Below the pieces are notes generated by a model. It ran no database searches and was not told where the DNA came from. It worked only from the letters and a program-made list of their open reading frames with translations. The position numbers were made by a program, and so were the translations under genes. Shown here in pieces: positions 7,395-16,082 of a DNA stretch of 64,000 nt; the first letter of the stretch is position 1, and each line of letters begins with the position of its first letter. This stretch comes from Psychrobacillus sp. INOP01 (lineage in GTDB: Bacteria; Bacillota; Bacilli; Bacillales_A; Planococcaceae): assembly GCF_018140925.1 (NCBI RefSeq), contig NZ_CP073315.1, positions 620,001 through 684,000 on the forward strand. Direction: 5' to 3'.

Positions 7395-9293
7395 TCAATC
7401 AGCTCCTGCTCCGCCACCGCCGTCTCCTCCCCCTCCCGAAGAATCTCCTCCGTAAGAACCTGCTCCGTCTGATGAAGTGGAAACCTTAGTCCACGACCAA
7501 GACTTTGTCACATAGTCTATCGGATCTGTACTTGCAAGTAGCACTGTAGCAAGTGGAATAGAGACATCCTTAAGGGGAATATTTACATTTTTTCTTCCAA
7601 ATAAATAAGCTCTAACTATCCATTTTTCTTGTTCAACATTATTTAAAGTAATCGGCATCCCATTCTTTAATTCTTTCCGATAGGAACGTACTGCATCTTT
7701 TGCACGTACTGCATTCATCGAAAGAATATTTCTTGGTATGACTAAATATAAAATTACAACCATCAATAATAGTCCAACGGTCAAATCGACTATCTCATCA
7801 TTTCCAATGGAGGTAATAAAGAAAAATAATAGAACAGCATATATACTAAAAAATAATGTCGAACGTTTTTTTATCCAAAGTATAACTAAGAAAATAATCG
7901 TAAATGTGCATATACAAACAATAGCCAAATAGCTTTGTACATTTGCATAATAAGCGAACATAGTAATCAGTGAAACTATAAGAGTAGCAAAAGTTATAAC
8001 TAGTAAAGGAATTTTACTATTAATAGCTCCCGCCACTTCTAGCTCTTTTTCTACTAGTTGATGCCACTCTATTTGTTTCTTTTTAAAGACTTTTACTTTG
8101 GTGTGAAAGAATTTGGAGTTCTTATTATCCTTTGCAGCCCCTGCAGCATCATGTAAATGAAATGCCCACTTTTTAGAGCCACTTTTAGTTGTAAATAACC
8201 AACCAGTCATATATTTTTCAAATACTGACGTCGCCAGAGTTCCATCTGTAAGCCTGAAGTCCAAAGTTTCTTCTGGAGCTTTCGGATCGTGTTTAAAACG
8301 AAGTGCAGACTTTGCATGTTTAACCTTGACTGCTCCTTTTTCTGCTAATGAAAAGAGTCCTACAAGAAAGGCTTTAGGATGTGGTTTTCCACATTTATCA
8401 ACAAAAAACAAATACAGTACATCCGTATTTAAAACTTCTTCACTATTTCCTTTTCTCCAAAAATGTCTTTGTGGTAAGAAAAATAGAAAACATAGAATGA
8501 TGATTAGCACTGCAAATGCAACTTTCGGTATGAATGAGATAATTGTATCTATGTAGGACAGTCTTTTATTCCATTCTTTTTGCTCATCTCTCTCATTAGC
8601 CAATGCATCCTTATAGGATATTGGTGCTTTGGCTTTTCCAGAAAATGAAATTAGGTCTGCCGGAAATACTAAACTACTTTTCGTTTCAGTAAAAGCTTTG
8701 GATCTATGAGTGCTAAATCGAATACCAAAAGTATTTTTTTCCGTTTCCACTTTCGTTTTATTATATAAAACTCCTTCAAATCTATTTGTTTCAACTGTTT
8801 CCGGCAGAATATAATCTATCGTTACATTAAAGTAATCCCGATCATGAGCATCCTTATCTTCAAAGTAAACGACATTTAGTTCGTTATAATTATCATAGGC
8901 AGTGACACTATTTTTGAGCGTATACGCATATAAAAACGATACTTGCTGATCACGCATACCTATGTTGGAATAGAACGTATTGTTTTTTTGGGTCACCGTC
9001 AAGGGAGTCATCATAGTCTGATCAATAAACCCTGGTTCCAAGTTTAACCCGGCTAACTCATATGCATAAAATTGTTCTACGTTTTTCCCATGATCCAGTG
9101 GGAAAGAACGACTTAAACTAGAGAACGATCCGTCAAAATTATATGTAAATACCTCATTTACTAAAAGATCCCCGTTTGGTTGAATCCAGGACTTTATATG
9201 TACTTTTTCAATAGAATAGGACTTTGCTTCTGCTACTATTCCAAAAGAGAGTGACAGCAACACCAAGATAATAGATAAAAGAAACTTTTTCAT
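7395..9293 (-). CDS. DUF2207 family membrane protein
   Basis: A 632-residue predicted membrane protein. It has a signal peptide (residues 1-24), an extracytoplasmic beta-rich DUF2207 domain (about 25-240), a transmembrane segment near 255-275, a cytoplasmic winged-helix-like part, further hydrophobic segments near 430-520, and a glycine/serine/aspartate-rich tail (SSGGGGDGGGGAGAD) typical of this family. The biochemical role of DUF2207 proteins is unknown. The interesting point is its promoter: a TGAAAC-N16-CGTAAA ECF box precedes the gene, placing it with envelope-stress genes. No terminator is evident after it. Confidence 0.8.
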   Translation of the reverse strand: MKKFLLSIILVLLSLSFGIVAEAKSYSIEKVHIKSWIQPNGDLLVNEVFTYNFDGSFSSLSRSFPLDHGKNVEQFYAYELAGLNLEPGFIDQTMMTPLTVTQKNNTFYSNIGMRDQQVSFLYAYTLKNSVTAYDNYNELNVVYFEDKDAHDRDYFNVTIDYILPETVETNRFEGVLYNKTKVETEKNTFGIRFSTHRSKAFTETKSSLVFPADLISFSGKAKAPISYKDALANERDEQKEWNKRLSYIDTIISFIPKVAFAVLIIILCFLFFLPQRHFWRKGNSEEVLNTDVLYLFFVDKCGKPHPKAFLVGLFSLAEKGAVKVKHAKSALRFKHDPKAPEETLDFRLTDGTLATSVFEKYMTGWLFTTKSGSKKWAFHLHDAAGAAKDNKNSKFFHTKVKVFKKKQIEWHQLVEKELEVAGAINSKIPLLVITFATLIVSLITMFAYYANVQSYLAIVCICTFTIIFLVILWIKKRSTLFFSIYAVLLFFFITSIGNDEIVDLTVGLLLMVVILYLVIPRNILSMNAVRAKDAVRSYRKELKNGMPITLNNVEQEKWIVRAYLFGRKNVNIPLKDVSIPLATVLLASTDPIDYVTKSWSWTKVSTSSDGAGSYGGDSSGGGGDGGGGAGAD

Positions 9294-9327
9294 AGATTAC
9301 ACCGCCATTCTAATATGTATTGTTATT

Positions 9328-9355
9328 TTTACGGCTGGTCTGAGAAAAAGTTTCA
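9328..9355 (-). promoter_or_regulatory. Sigma-W-type ECF promoter upstream of DUF2207
   Basis: On the minus strand TGAAAC (9350-9355), 16 nt, CGTAAA (9328-9333), 35 nt before the start codon of the DUF2207 gene. This matches the sigma-W consensus TGAAAC-N16/17-CGTA. Confidence 0.7.
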
Positions 9356-9362
9356 CTCAAAA

Positions 9363-9848
9363 TTAATAACCACTTTTTTGACGTTCATAATTCGTTTCAT
9401 TTTTCGCAATATACGCCTGTAAGACATCTTCATTGCTAAAACCTAGTTTTTTAGCGATTGCACCATACATTATCCACACTTTTTCGTAGTGAGTTTTAGT
9501 CGGTTCAGTTAAAAACGTTAAAACGGATTTATTTGCGCCTATGAAAAGTGCAGTTAAATCTCCGTCGATACCTTTATGTGGCCATTCCTCTAAATCTTGA
9601 AATCCTTTTTCTATTCCTAACGATAATATAAAATGAATGGAATCAACATACTCCTCTAAAATAACACTTCGTTCTGATGCTCCCTTTTCACTCCAGAATT
9701 TAAAGCATCTAGTTTCGTTCGCAAGTTCCGCGAGTTCAACTATAAGTGCCAGCCCCTTTTTTTCAAAAACATCCTCCGTTACTTGCTTATTTGATTGAAT
9801 ATATTGGTCTAAAGCTTGCTGCATTGTAAAAAGTTTAAATAAATTCAT
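9363..9848 (-). CDS. All-alpha (dimeric) dUTPase-like NTP pyrophosphohydrolase
   Basis: A 161-residue protein of the all-alpha NTP-PPase superfamily, dUTPase_2 type, which hydrolyses dUTP to dUMP and PPi. The metal-binding helices are visible: E-x-A-E-x-A-N-E (VELAELANE, about 37-45) and E-E-Y-V-D-S-I-H (about 65-72). The start at 9848 is the second ATG of a tandem pair; GGAGG ends 5 nt before it, while the first ATG and a TTG are too close or within the box. Divergent from ysdB. Specificity for dUTP rather than another nucleotide is inferred from family resemblance. Confidence 0.8.
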   Translation of the reverse strand: MNLFKLFTMQQALDQYIQSNKQVTEDVFEKKGLALIVELAELANETRCFKFWSEKGASERSVILEEYVDSIHFILSLGIEKGFQDLEEWPHKGIDGDLTALFIGANKSVLTFLTEPTKTHYEKVWIMYGAIAKKLGFSNEDVLQAYIAKNETNYERQKSGY

Positions 9849-9876
9849 CATTTCCTCCAAATATTTTAATTTATTT

Positions 9877-9905
9877 TGAAACCAAACTACCTCTTCTATC
9901 GTATA
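9877..9905 (+). promoter_or_regulatory. Sigma-W-type ECF promoter of ysdB
   Basis: TGAAAC (9877-9882), 17 nt, CGTATA (9900-9905), 36 nt before the ysdB ATG. It is a full match to the sigma-W consensus, and B. subtilis ysdB is, as I recall, a member of the sigma-W regulon. Confidence 0.8.
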
Positions 9906-9941
9906 GCAAGTACAATGTATTTTACAAGGAGGACATTTGAG

Positions 9942-10325
9942 ATGTTCTATTTACTAAGATTGTTTATTTTGATACTTATCATATACGTTTTTTATAAAAT
10001 TCTTCGCTATTTATTTGATCCTAAGCGCAAACTAGATGAGGCATATGAAAAGGAACAGTATTATTATTATGATGAGGTAAAAAATGTTCGCAAAAACTTC
10101 TTTATCACGTATAAAGGTGCTCTATTTGAGGGAGAAAAATATTTAGGAACGACCGATCAAGCATTCGAAGTCGTTTCAATCTTCATATGGACAAAAGATC
10201 CAGCTAAACTACAAGGCTTTACGAAAGAAGACTTACGTTTCTTACAAAATGAAATTAAAATGAATTATCCAAATGCCAAAATTAACTGGAAAAGTCCTAT
10301 TGAGCAATTAATGCAGGATGACTAG
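9942..10325 (+). CDS. ysdB: YsdB-like membrane-anchored sigma-W pathway protein
   Basis: A 127-residue protein with one N-terminal transmembrane helix (about residues 3-22) and a hydrophilic rest with a tyrosine run (QYYYYDEV). It resembles B. subtilis YsdB, a small protein linked to the sigma-W/RsiW pathway. The ATG at 9942 follows AAGGAGGA by 8 nt; upstream in-frame codons have no such site. It is one of few plus-strand genes, has an ECF promoter and a strong terminator, and lies between ysdC- and ysdA-like genes as in B. subtilis. Confidence 0.8.
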   Translation: MFYLLRLFILILIIYVFYKILRYLFDPKRKLDEAYEKEQYYYYDEVKNVRKNFFITYKGALFEGEKYLGTTDQAFEVVSIFIWTKDPAKLQGFTKEDLRFLQNEIKMNYPNAKINWKSPIEQLMQDD

Positions 10326-10339
10326 TGATAATAAAAAAT

Positions 10340-10372
10340 GGTTGGTCGAGAGTTTTCGACTAACCTTTTTGT
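10340..10372 (+). terminator. Terminator after ysdB
   Basis: Ten-pair stem GGTTGGTCGA/TCGACTAACC (one G-T) with a 6-nt loop and a T5 run. Confidence 0.85.
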
Positions 10373-10469
10373 GATTGATTTTACATTTTACATGAAAGTT
10401 TCCCTATCGGTGATTGAAGTGTATATATTATACACGTATATACATTTGTCACACGGAATGCACATTTCT

Positions 10470-10602
10470 AGCGACACTAATTTCCGCTCTAGGCGGGCGC
10501 TTTGCGCGGGCACGGCTTCAATCTCCTCGTCACTACGTTCCTGCGGGGCTTTCAGCTCGCGCTATTCCCGCTGGAGTCGCCGCCAGCCGCTCCAATTAAT
10601 AG
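10470..10602 (-). repeat. GC-rich repeat, family B copy 1 (B2-type sequence)
   Basis: A GC-rich block in an AT-rich gap. Read on the minus strand it runs: ATTGGAGC, a GGCGACTCCAGCGGGAA segment, GAAAGCCCCGCAGGAACGTA, GACGAGGAGATTGAAG and GTGCCCGCGCAAAGCG. It aligns along its whole length with the copy at 31371-31490, and less closely with those at 37131 and 47205. Small open frames across it are not credible genes. Confidence 0.8.
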
Positions 10603-10783
10603 AATCCACTTTGTATCACTGAATAAATGAATGTAAAGATACGTTTTCGTTTGTATTTTTGATTTCTATAATTATGAAGAAAGTAAATCTCAATACTTTA
10701 CTGTGTATATACCCTTTTCATAATCATCGTTATTATAATACTACCTCTATTCAATCTAAAAGTTAATATCTACTAATTTAGTG

Positions 10784-10885
10784 ATTGCAGTGTAACGCGG
10801 CGACTCCAGCGAGAATGACGAGACCCCGCAGGGTAGAAGCTTAGCGCCGCCCGAGGAAGCTCGGCCTCTCACGCTGAAACCAGAG
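10784..10885 (+). repeat. GC-rich repeat, family B copy 2 (diverged)
   Basis: Contains GCGGCGACTCCAGCGAGAA, GACGAGACCCCGCAGGG and CCCGAGGAAGCTCGGCCTC in the same order as the copy at 37131-37250, with internal deletions. It is only about 180 bp from copy 1, in opposite orientation. The AT-rich 10603-10783 between them has nothing else I recognise. Confidence 0.7.
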
Positions 10886-10889
10886 CACA

Positions 10890-10926
10890 TAAAAAAGACA
10901 GCCCTATGCAATGATAGAACTGTCTG
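10890..10926 (-). terminator. Terminator overlapping the end of ysdA
   Basis: On the minus strand AGACAG...CTGTCT with inner CTAT/ATAG pairs, followed by TTTTTT. The stem includes the last codons of the ysdA-like gene. Confidence 0.75.
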
Positions 10927-11188
10927 TTGTTAATATGTAAAAAATCAAGAAAGCATATAAGATCAATAACATTAAAAATCCAACACGAAAGTTCGTATGC
11001 TTCGTTTTATGGCGAAACAGTTGCATTCCGATATACGCTCCGATTCCCCCTCCAACAATCGCAAGTGTCCAAAGTGTTTTTTCCGATATACGATGACCAT
11101 GTTTTCTTGCTTGTGATTTGTCGTATCCCATTACAAAAAAAGCTATAACGGACATGATTAATATGAAAATAAGAATAACGTTTGTCAT
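10904..11188 (-). CDS. ysdA: DUF1294 membrane protein, YsdA-like
   Basis: A 94-residue protein of the DUF1294 family with hydrophobic segments at about 3-20, 38-58 and 69-88. The conserved family stretch YDKSQARKHGHRISEKTL lies between the first two helices, followed by GGGIGAYIGM and a second block HKTKHTNFRVG. Function unknown. It sits directly downstream of rplT, as ysdA does in B. subtilis, but a terminator separates the two. Confidence 0.87.
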   Translation of the reverse strand: MTNVILIFILIMSVIAFFVMGYDKSQARKHGHRISEKTLWTLAIVGGGIGAYIGMQLFRHKTKHTNFRVGFLMLLILYAFLIFYILTTDSSIIA

Positions 11189-11208
11189 ACATATTATGCT
11201 CCTTGTAC

Positions 11209-11243
11209 AAAAAAAGCTGATAGATTCTCTATCAGCTTTTTTA
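11209..11243. terminator. Terminator after rplT
   Basis: Perfect 14-bp stem AAAAAGCTGATAGA/TCTATCAGCTTTTT with a 3-nt loop and T runs on both strands. It ends the infC-rpmI-rplT operon on the minus strand. Confidence 0.9.
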
Positions 11244-11250
11244 TCTTAAA

Positions 11251-11610
11251 TTATTTTGCGATTGCTTTTTTAGCTGCATCTGCAAGTTGTGTAAATGCTT
11301 GAGAATCTGTTACTGCTAGATCAGCTAACATTTTACGGTTAACTTCGATTTCAGCTAATTTCAATCCGTGCATTAAACGGCTATAAGAAAGTCCGTTCAT
11401 ACGTGCTGCCGCATTGATACGTGTAATCCATAGTCTACGGAAATCACGTTTTTTGTTACGACGATCACGGTATGCATACATGAATGACTTCATTACTTGC
11501 TGGTTAGCAACTTTGTATAATGTATGTTTTGAACCGTAATAACCTTTAGCTAATTTTAATACTTTTTTACGACGACGTTTAGTTACTGGTGTGCTTTTTA
11601 CGCGTGGCAT
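11251..11610 (-). CDS. rplT: 50S ribosomal protein L20
   Basis: A 119-residue highly basic protein beginning [19 protein letters not shown], with the conserved [20 protein letters not shown] and [15 protein letters not shown]20 is an early assembly protein of the large subunit. In Bacillales it also binds the leader of its own infC-rpmI-rplT operon to cause premature termination; the matching leader is at 12493-12661. Full length for the family. Confidence 0.98.
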   Translation of the reverse strand: MPRVKSTPVTKRRRKKVLKLAKGYYGSKHTLYKVANQQVMKSFMYAYRDRRNKKRDFRRLWITRINAAARMNGLSYSRLMHGLKLAEIEVNRKMLADLAVTDSQAFTQLADAAKKAIAK

Positions 11611-11656
11611 GATTCATTACCTCCTGCTATTCTTTCGAATGATTGAATTTCTGTTA

Positions 11657-11857
11657 TTATTTCATGTAAGTTAATAAAGTTTTGATACGTTTGTAATCGC
11701 CTGAAGATGCTACTTTAGTTTTACGTAGTTTACGTTTTGCTTTAGTAGATTTGTTAGCGAATAAGTGGCTTCCAAAAGCACGGTCATGTTTTAATTTTCC
11801 AGTCCCGGTTTTTTTGAAACGCTTTGCAGCTCCACGGTGAGTTTTCATTTTCGGCAT
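11657..11857 (-). CDS. rpmI: 50S ribosomal protein L35
   Basis: A 66-residue basic protein, [20 protein letters not shown] at its N-terminus, the L35 signature. Second gene of the infC operon, 46 nt upstream of rplT, translated from its own Shine-Dalgarno. Confidence 0.98.
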   Translation of the reverse strand: MPKMKTHRGAAKRFKKTGTGKLKHDRAFGSHLFANKSTKAKRKLRKTKVASSGDYKRIKTLLTYMK

Positions 11858-11887
11858 GTCGAATTCCTCCTAAACAATTGTACTCTA

Positions 11888-12406
11888 TTACTGTTTTTCG
11901 TTCTTTGGTGCAAGCACTAAGAACATGCTACGGCCATCCATTTTCGGTTTTGACTCGATTGTGGATACTTCCGTACAAGCTTCTGCAAATCTATCTAAAA
12001 CTCGTTGTCCTATCTCTTTATGAGTAATGGCACGGCCTTTAAATCGAATAGATGCTTTCACTTTATCTCCTTTTTCAAGGAACTTGATCGCGTTTTTCAA
12101 TTTCGTTTGGAAATCATGCTCATCGATTGTCGGGCTCAAACGAACCTCTTTCATCACGATGATTTTTTGATTTTTACGAACTTCACGATCTTTCTTTTGC
12201 TGCTCAAATTTGAATTTACCATAGTCCATGATACGAGCGACTGGTGGCTTGGCTTGAGGAGCCACAAGGACAAGATCCAAATTTACACGACCTGCTATTT
12301 CAAGTGCTTCGTTACGTGTTTTTAATCCTAATTGATCACCATTCTGATCAATAACTCGTAGTTCGCGAGCTCGAATGCCATCGTTTACATACATGTCTTT
12401 GCTAAT
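11888..12406 (-). CDS. infC: Translation initiation factor IF-3 (ATT start)
   Basis: A 172-residue IF-3 that binds the 30S subunit and checks start-codon pairing. The N-domain contains [20 protein letters not shown], the linker [20 protein letters not shown], and the C-domain ends [13 protein letters not shown]. No ATG, GTG or TTG fits the conserved N-terminus ([10 protein letters not shown]); the start is an ATT, in line with known AUU-initiated infC genes of Bacillus and Geobacillus. Two ATT codons are adjacent (12404-12409); the second is chosen by homology, with GGAGG 9 nt upstream. The weak codon is part of IF-3 autoregulation in E. coli and may be here. Confidence 0.95.
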   Translation of the reverse strand: MSKDMYVNDGIRARELRVIDQNGDQLGLKTRNEALEIAGRVNLDLVLVAPQAKPPVARIMDYGKFKFEQQKKDREVRKNQKIIVMKEVRLSPTIDEHDFQTKLKNAIKFLEKGDKVKASIRFKGRAITHKEIGQRVLDRFAEACTEVSTIESKPKMDGRSMFLVLAPKNEKQ

Positions 12407-12492
12407 AATGATCCACCTCCAAATAGTGTCGCGAATACATGGTTTGGGCATAAATTCCGTAGAAACGAATAAGTTACGCCGTTTTAGATCCA

Positions 12493-12531
12493 TAAAAAAA
12501 GCGGGCAGACATATGATATATGTCTGCCCGC
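12493..12531 (-). terminator. Attenuator terminator before infC
   Basis: Perfect 14-bp stem GCGGGCAGACATAT/ATATGTCTGCCCGC with a 3-nt loop, followed on the minus strand by T7. It lies between the infC promoter and infC, so it must be conditional. Confidence 0.92.
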
Positions 12532-12661
12532 CGATATGAGTACATGTAATAACTACATGTTACAGTCGATCTTGTGCTTACCAGTCAACAACACTTGTAG
12601 GTGTCAAACAGGTGAGAAGCGGGCAGCCTCTTCTTATACCGCAAACTTGTATTCAATAACC
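12493..12661 (-). ncRNA. L20-type autoregulatory leader of infC-rpmI-rplT
   Basis: A leader of about 170 nt between the promoter and infC. Upstream CTGCCCGC (plus 12619-12626) is exactly complementary to GCGGGCAG in the 5' arm of the terminator (plus 12524-12531), so it can form an antiterminator. This is the architecture of the B. subtilis L20 leader, in which L20 binding favours the terminator. Confidence 0.85.
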
Positions 12662-12667
12662 TTATTA

Positions 12668-12696
12668 ACTATAGCATGTTGATATACTCATGTCAA
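12668..12696 (-). promoter_or_regulatory. Sigma-A promoter of the infC operon
   Basis: Minus strand TTGACA (12691-12696), 17 nt, TATAGT (12668-12673). Near-consensus, as expected for a ribosomal operon. Confidence 0.88.
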
Positions 12697-12708
12697 CACC
12701 CAAATATA

Positions 12709-14634
12709 TTAATGTGCTACTTCTTCTTTCAATCGTTCTAAGAACTCTGCAAAAGGAATGCTTTCTGATTTTTGTTCTCCGTATTTACGAACGTTTACAT
12801 TTCCTGCTTCTAGCTCTTTATCACCCAGTACAAGCATGTACGGAATTTTTTGCATTTGCGCTTCACGAATCTTATAGCCCAGCTTCTCTTCACGATCATC
12901 CATTTCAACTCGGAAATTAGCTGCTACTAATTGCTCTTCAATTTGTTTTGCAAATTCAAAATGTACTTCATTTGAAACTGGAATGATTTCAACTTGGACT
13001 GGTGCTAACCAAGTTGGGAATGCACCTTTATACTCTTCGATTAAGAATGCTACAAAGCGCTCCATTGTAGAAACTACACCACGGTGGATAACAACTGGAC
13101 GATGCTGCTTGCCATCCTCACCAACATAATTTAGGTCAAAGCGTTCTGGTAATAAGAAGTCTAGTTGAACAGTCGATAAAGTTTCTTCCTTACCAATTGC
13201 TGTTTTCACTTGAACATCTAATTTTGGTCCGTAGAATGCTGCTTCATCTTCCGCTTCGAAGTAATCTAAACCAAGCTCGTCCATCGCTTCTTTTAACATA
13301 CTTTGTGCTTTTTCCCACATTTCATCGTTATCAAAATATTTTTCTTTGTTTTGAGGATCACGATAAGAAAGACGGAAAGAGTAGTCTTCTAAGTTAAAGT
13401 CTTGATAAACCGAAATGATTAATTCAACAACTTTTTGGAATTCGGATTTGATTTGGTCTGGACGTACAAATAAATGCGCATCATTCAATGTCATTCCGCG
13501 TACACGTTGTAATCCTGATACTGCACCTGACATTTCATAACGGTGCATAGTACCTAACTCAGCAATACGTAGCGGAAGGTTTCTGTAAGAATGCATACCA
13601 TTTTTGAAAACCATCATATGATGCGGGCAGTTCATTGGACGTAACACTAATGTTTCGTTGTCCATTTCCATCGGAGGGAACATAGAATCTTGATAATGAT
13701 CCCAGTGACCAGATGTTTCGTAAAGCTCTTTCGAACCTAACACTGGTGTATATACGTGTTTATAGCCAAGTTTAAGCTCTTTATCTACAATATAACGCTC
13801 AATAACACGACGGATTGTCGCCCCGTTTGGTAACCAAAGTGGTAAGCCTTGACCTACTTTTTGAGAAGTTGTAAATAAATCTAGCTCTTTCCCAATCTTA
13901 CGGTGATCGCGTTCTTTCGCTTCTTCAAGCATATTCAAATGATGTGTAAGCTCTTCTTTTTTAAAGAATGCAGTACCGTAAATACGTTGAAGCATCTTGT
14001 TATCACTATTTCCACGCCAGTATGCACCAGCAATACTTAATAGTTTGAACTCCTTAAGTTTGCCTGTAGATGGAACATGTACACCACGACAAAGGTCAAA
14101 GAAATCACCTTGCTCATAAATCGAAACTTGTTCACCTTCTGGAATTGCTTCAAGAAGCTCTACTTTGTACTCATCCTCTTTAAATTTATCAAATGCAACT
14201 TGACGAGAAACATCATGACGAATAATTTCAATATTTTCATTGATAATTTTTTTCATTTCTTTTTCGATTAATGGTAAGTCTTCAGCAGTAATTGGTACCG
14301 GTGAATCAATATCATAGTAAAAACCATTTTCGATAACTGGCCCAATACCTAATTTAACATCTTTGAAAAGACGTTTAACTGCTTGTGCAAGTAAATGTGC
14401 CGAGCTATGGCGTAAAATTTCTAGTGCTTCATCAGATTCCGGAGTAATGATTGCGATATCTCCATCCTCCATAATTGGTGTTTTAAGGTCGATTAATACT
14501 CCACTCAGTTTTCCAGCAAGTGCTTTTTTACGTAATCCAGGACTGATCGATTGAGCAATTTCTTCTGTAGTTATCGATACAGGGAATTCCTTTACTGCTC
14601 CATCTGGAAATTTCAATTTAATAATTTCTGCCAT
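12709..14634 (-). CDS. thrS: Threonyl-tRNA synthetase
   Basis: A 641-residue class II synthetase. In order: TGS domain (about 1-63, [12 protein letters not shown]), the editing/SAD domain with [12 protein letters not shown] (about 75) and [10 protein letters not shown], and the catalytic core with zinc-ligand region [10 protein letters not shown], motif 2 and motif 3 followed by the anticodon-binding domain. Start is the ATG at 14634 preceded by AAAGGAG; the reading frame extends 13 codons upstream without support. Expression should be governed by the T-box upstream. Confidence 0.97.
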   Translation of the reverse strand: MAEIIKLKFPDGAVKEFPVSITTEEIAQSISPGLRKKALAGKLSGVLIDLKTPIMEDGDIAIITPESDEALEILRHSSAHLLAQAVKRLFKDVKLGIGPVIENGFYYDIDSPVPITAEDLPLIEKEMKKIINENIEIIRHDVSRQVAFDKFKEDEYKVELLEAIPEGEQVSIYEQGDFFDLCRGVHVPSTGKLKEFKLLSIAGAYWRGNSDNKMLQRIYGTAFFKKEELTHHLNMLEEAKERDHRKIGKELDLFTTSQKVGQGLPLWLPNGATIRRVIERYIVDKELKLGYKHVYTPVLGSKELYETSGHWDHYQDSMFPPMEMDNETLVLRPMNCPHHMMVFKNGMHSYRNLPLRIAELGTMHRYEMSGAVSGLQRVRGMTLNDAHLFVRPDQIKSEFQKVVELIISVYQDFNLEDYSFRLSYRDPQNKEKYFDNDEMWEKAQSMLKEAMDELGLDYFEAEDEAAFYGPKLDVQVKTAIGKEETLSTVQLDFLLPERFDLNYVGEDGKQHRPVVIHRGVVSTMERFVAFLIEEYKGAFPTWLAPVQVEIIPVSNEVHFEFAKQIEEQLVAANFRVEMDDREEKLGYKIREAQMQKIPYMLVLGDKELEAGNVNVRKYGEQKSESIPFAEFLERLKEEVAH

Positions 14635-14671
14635 TTTCAACACTCCTTTTATAATAAGTGAAAACACGAAC

Positions 14672-14725
14672 AAAAGCGCAAGCGCCTATAATTGCCCCAA
14701 AGGGGACAGGCGCTGGAGTCTGGAA
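14672..14725. repeat. Short GC-rich hairpin repeat in the thrS leader
   Basis: AGCGCCT/AGGCGCT arms with an inner CCCC/GGGG stem. It resembles short dispersed repeats I have seen in Bacillaceae genomes (GCGCAAGCGCC...CAGGCGCTGGAG). It lies between the T-box terminator and thrS, so it is part of the thrS mRNA leader. A degenerate relative may be at 30905-30960. Confidence 0.5.
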
Positions 14726-14782
14726 GGTGAATCATTTGTAGAAAGTTATTCACAAATCCAGGATTTAACAATTTCCTAAAGC

Positions 14783-15060
14783 ACAAAAAAACCCCATCCC
14801 TAAAAAGGGACGAGGTTCAAGTCGTGGTTCCACCCTTCTTCTGTCTATCCATTACTTGAAGTAATCATAAATGAAATAGACGAAGCTCTGCATCGGCTAA
14901 CGGGCCGGTGACCGGTAATTGCTATTTAAATTCACAATTACTGCTCAGAGGTGGTAAATCGATTGCCGATACTTAAGAAGCTTACAGCCAAGGCTTCTCT
15001 CTCTTCAAAGTCGTACAAACTGATTGTTGTCCTCTTCCTTGCATTTACTTATTCTTATGA
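14783..15060 (-). ncRNA. T-box riboswitch controlling thrS
   Basis: Minus strand. The T-box sequence AGGGTGGAACCACG (plus about 14824-14837) is followed by a terminator stem in which AACCTCGTCCC pairs imperfectly with GGGATGGGGTT, then T7 (plus about 14783-14818). Stem I features include an AGAGAG tract, GGCTGTAAG and a later ACCACC stretch that could supply an ACC threonine specifier; the specifier assignment is tentative. Uncharged tRNA-Thr should allow read-through into thrS. Confidence 0.9.
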
Positions 15061-15065
15061 AAATG

Positions 15066-15094
15066 ATTATACGCCACGGAAAAATCAATTGCAA
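15066..15094 (-). promoter_or_regulatory. Sigma-A promoter of thrS
   Basis: Minus strand TTGCAA (15089-15094), 17 nt, TATAAT (15066-15071), directly before the T-box. Confidence 0.8.
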
Positions 15095-15134
15095 GATTAA
15101 ATACAATTTTTTCATGCTTTCTCGCTCTTATCCT

Positions 15135-16082
15135 TCAACTTTCTCTCCAGTTTTTACCCTGAAGCGAGATTGGTGTCGTAAGTGCTCGAATTCGTTCCAT
15201 GATTCGACCAGCTTTTACTACTTCCTTTTCCCCACGCTGCGTGAAAGACAAATGATGCTGTAACTCATCATAGTTGAAATTAGAAGACATAAAAGTTGGT
15301 AGTTGTTCGGACATTCTATAATGCAAAATTGTCCCTAAGATTTCATCTCGGGTCCAACTAGACATAATCTCTGCTCCTATGTCATCTAACATTAAAACCG
15401 GAGCACGTTTCACAAACTCAATCTTCTCAGCAAGTGAATGATCTTGGATTGCTTGTTTCATTTCTCTTAAAAATTCGGGTACATATACAACTACCGAATG
15501 AATATGTCTAGCAGCTAACTCATTTGCAAGAGCACCAAGTAAATAAGATTTTCCTACACCAAACTTACCGTAGATATATAAGCCTTTAGTTGGAAGTTCA
15601 TTTGTACGCTCCCATTCATTAAGAAAGTCTTTAGCTGCACGGACCGCAACAACCCTACTACCATCCTCTAAGTCTACCCCAGCAAGAGTAGCTTCCATAA
15701 CCTCTTTAGGCATATGAATACTGTCAATCATAGAAATAACTTTCTTACGCTCATCCTCTATAACGCCTCGATTACAACGAACATACTCTATATCTATTAA
15801 GTTTCGATCAAGGACCAGCTTAGGCTCATACCCTTTCATGTAATTCTTACATTCATCTAACGTTGGGCAAGATCCACAATCATGAGATTGAGAGATAAAT
15901 TCATATAGTTTACTCGAACTTCGATCTACTATCTCTTTATTAATATCTGCGGAGTTTTCCTCTAAGAACTTCTGAACTCTAGGGTTTTCCAAAACTTCTT
16001 TTTTCATATCGTTTAGTCGTGTAGCAAATTCAGGTGATACTACTCTTTTTAAGGTTTCATTAATACGTTCCACTCTTTTCAC
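15135..16082 (-). CDS. dnaI: Primosomal helicase loader DnaI
   Basis: A 315-residue AAA+ protein that loads the replicative helicase DnaC during initiation. The N-terminal domain carries a cysteine cluster (HDCGSCPTLDEC, about 68-78) that binds zinc in DnaI. Walker A is GKFGVGKS at 172-179 and Walker B VLMLDDIGAE near 233. It starts at the base after the dnaB stop, so the pair is translationally coupled, as in B. subtilis. Confidence 0.95.
   Translation of the reverse strand: MKRVERINETLKRVVSPEFATRLNDMKKEVLENPRVQKFLEENSADINKEIVDRSSSKLYEFISQSHDCGSCPTLDECKNYMKGYEPKLVLDRNLIDIEYVRCNRGVIEDERKKVISMIDSIHMPKEVMEATLAGVDLEDGSRVVAVRAAKDFLNEWERTNELPTKGLYIYGKFGVGKSYLLGALANELAARHIHSVVVYVPEFLREMKQAIQDHSLAEKIEFVKRAPVLMLDDIGAEIMSSWTRDEILGTILHYRMSEQLPTFMSSNFNYDELQHHLSFTQRGEKEVVKAGRIMERIRALTTPISLQGKNWRES

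Noticed and set aside
10338-10622. Overlapping open frames of 94 and 61 codons across the GC-rich repeat
   Set aside because: They arise from the low stop density of a GC-rich repeat; no ribosome site, and the first overlaps the ysdB terminator.
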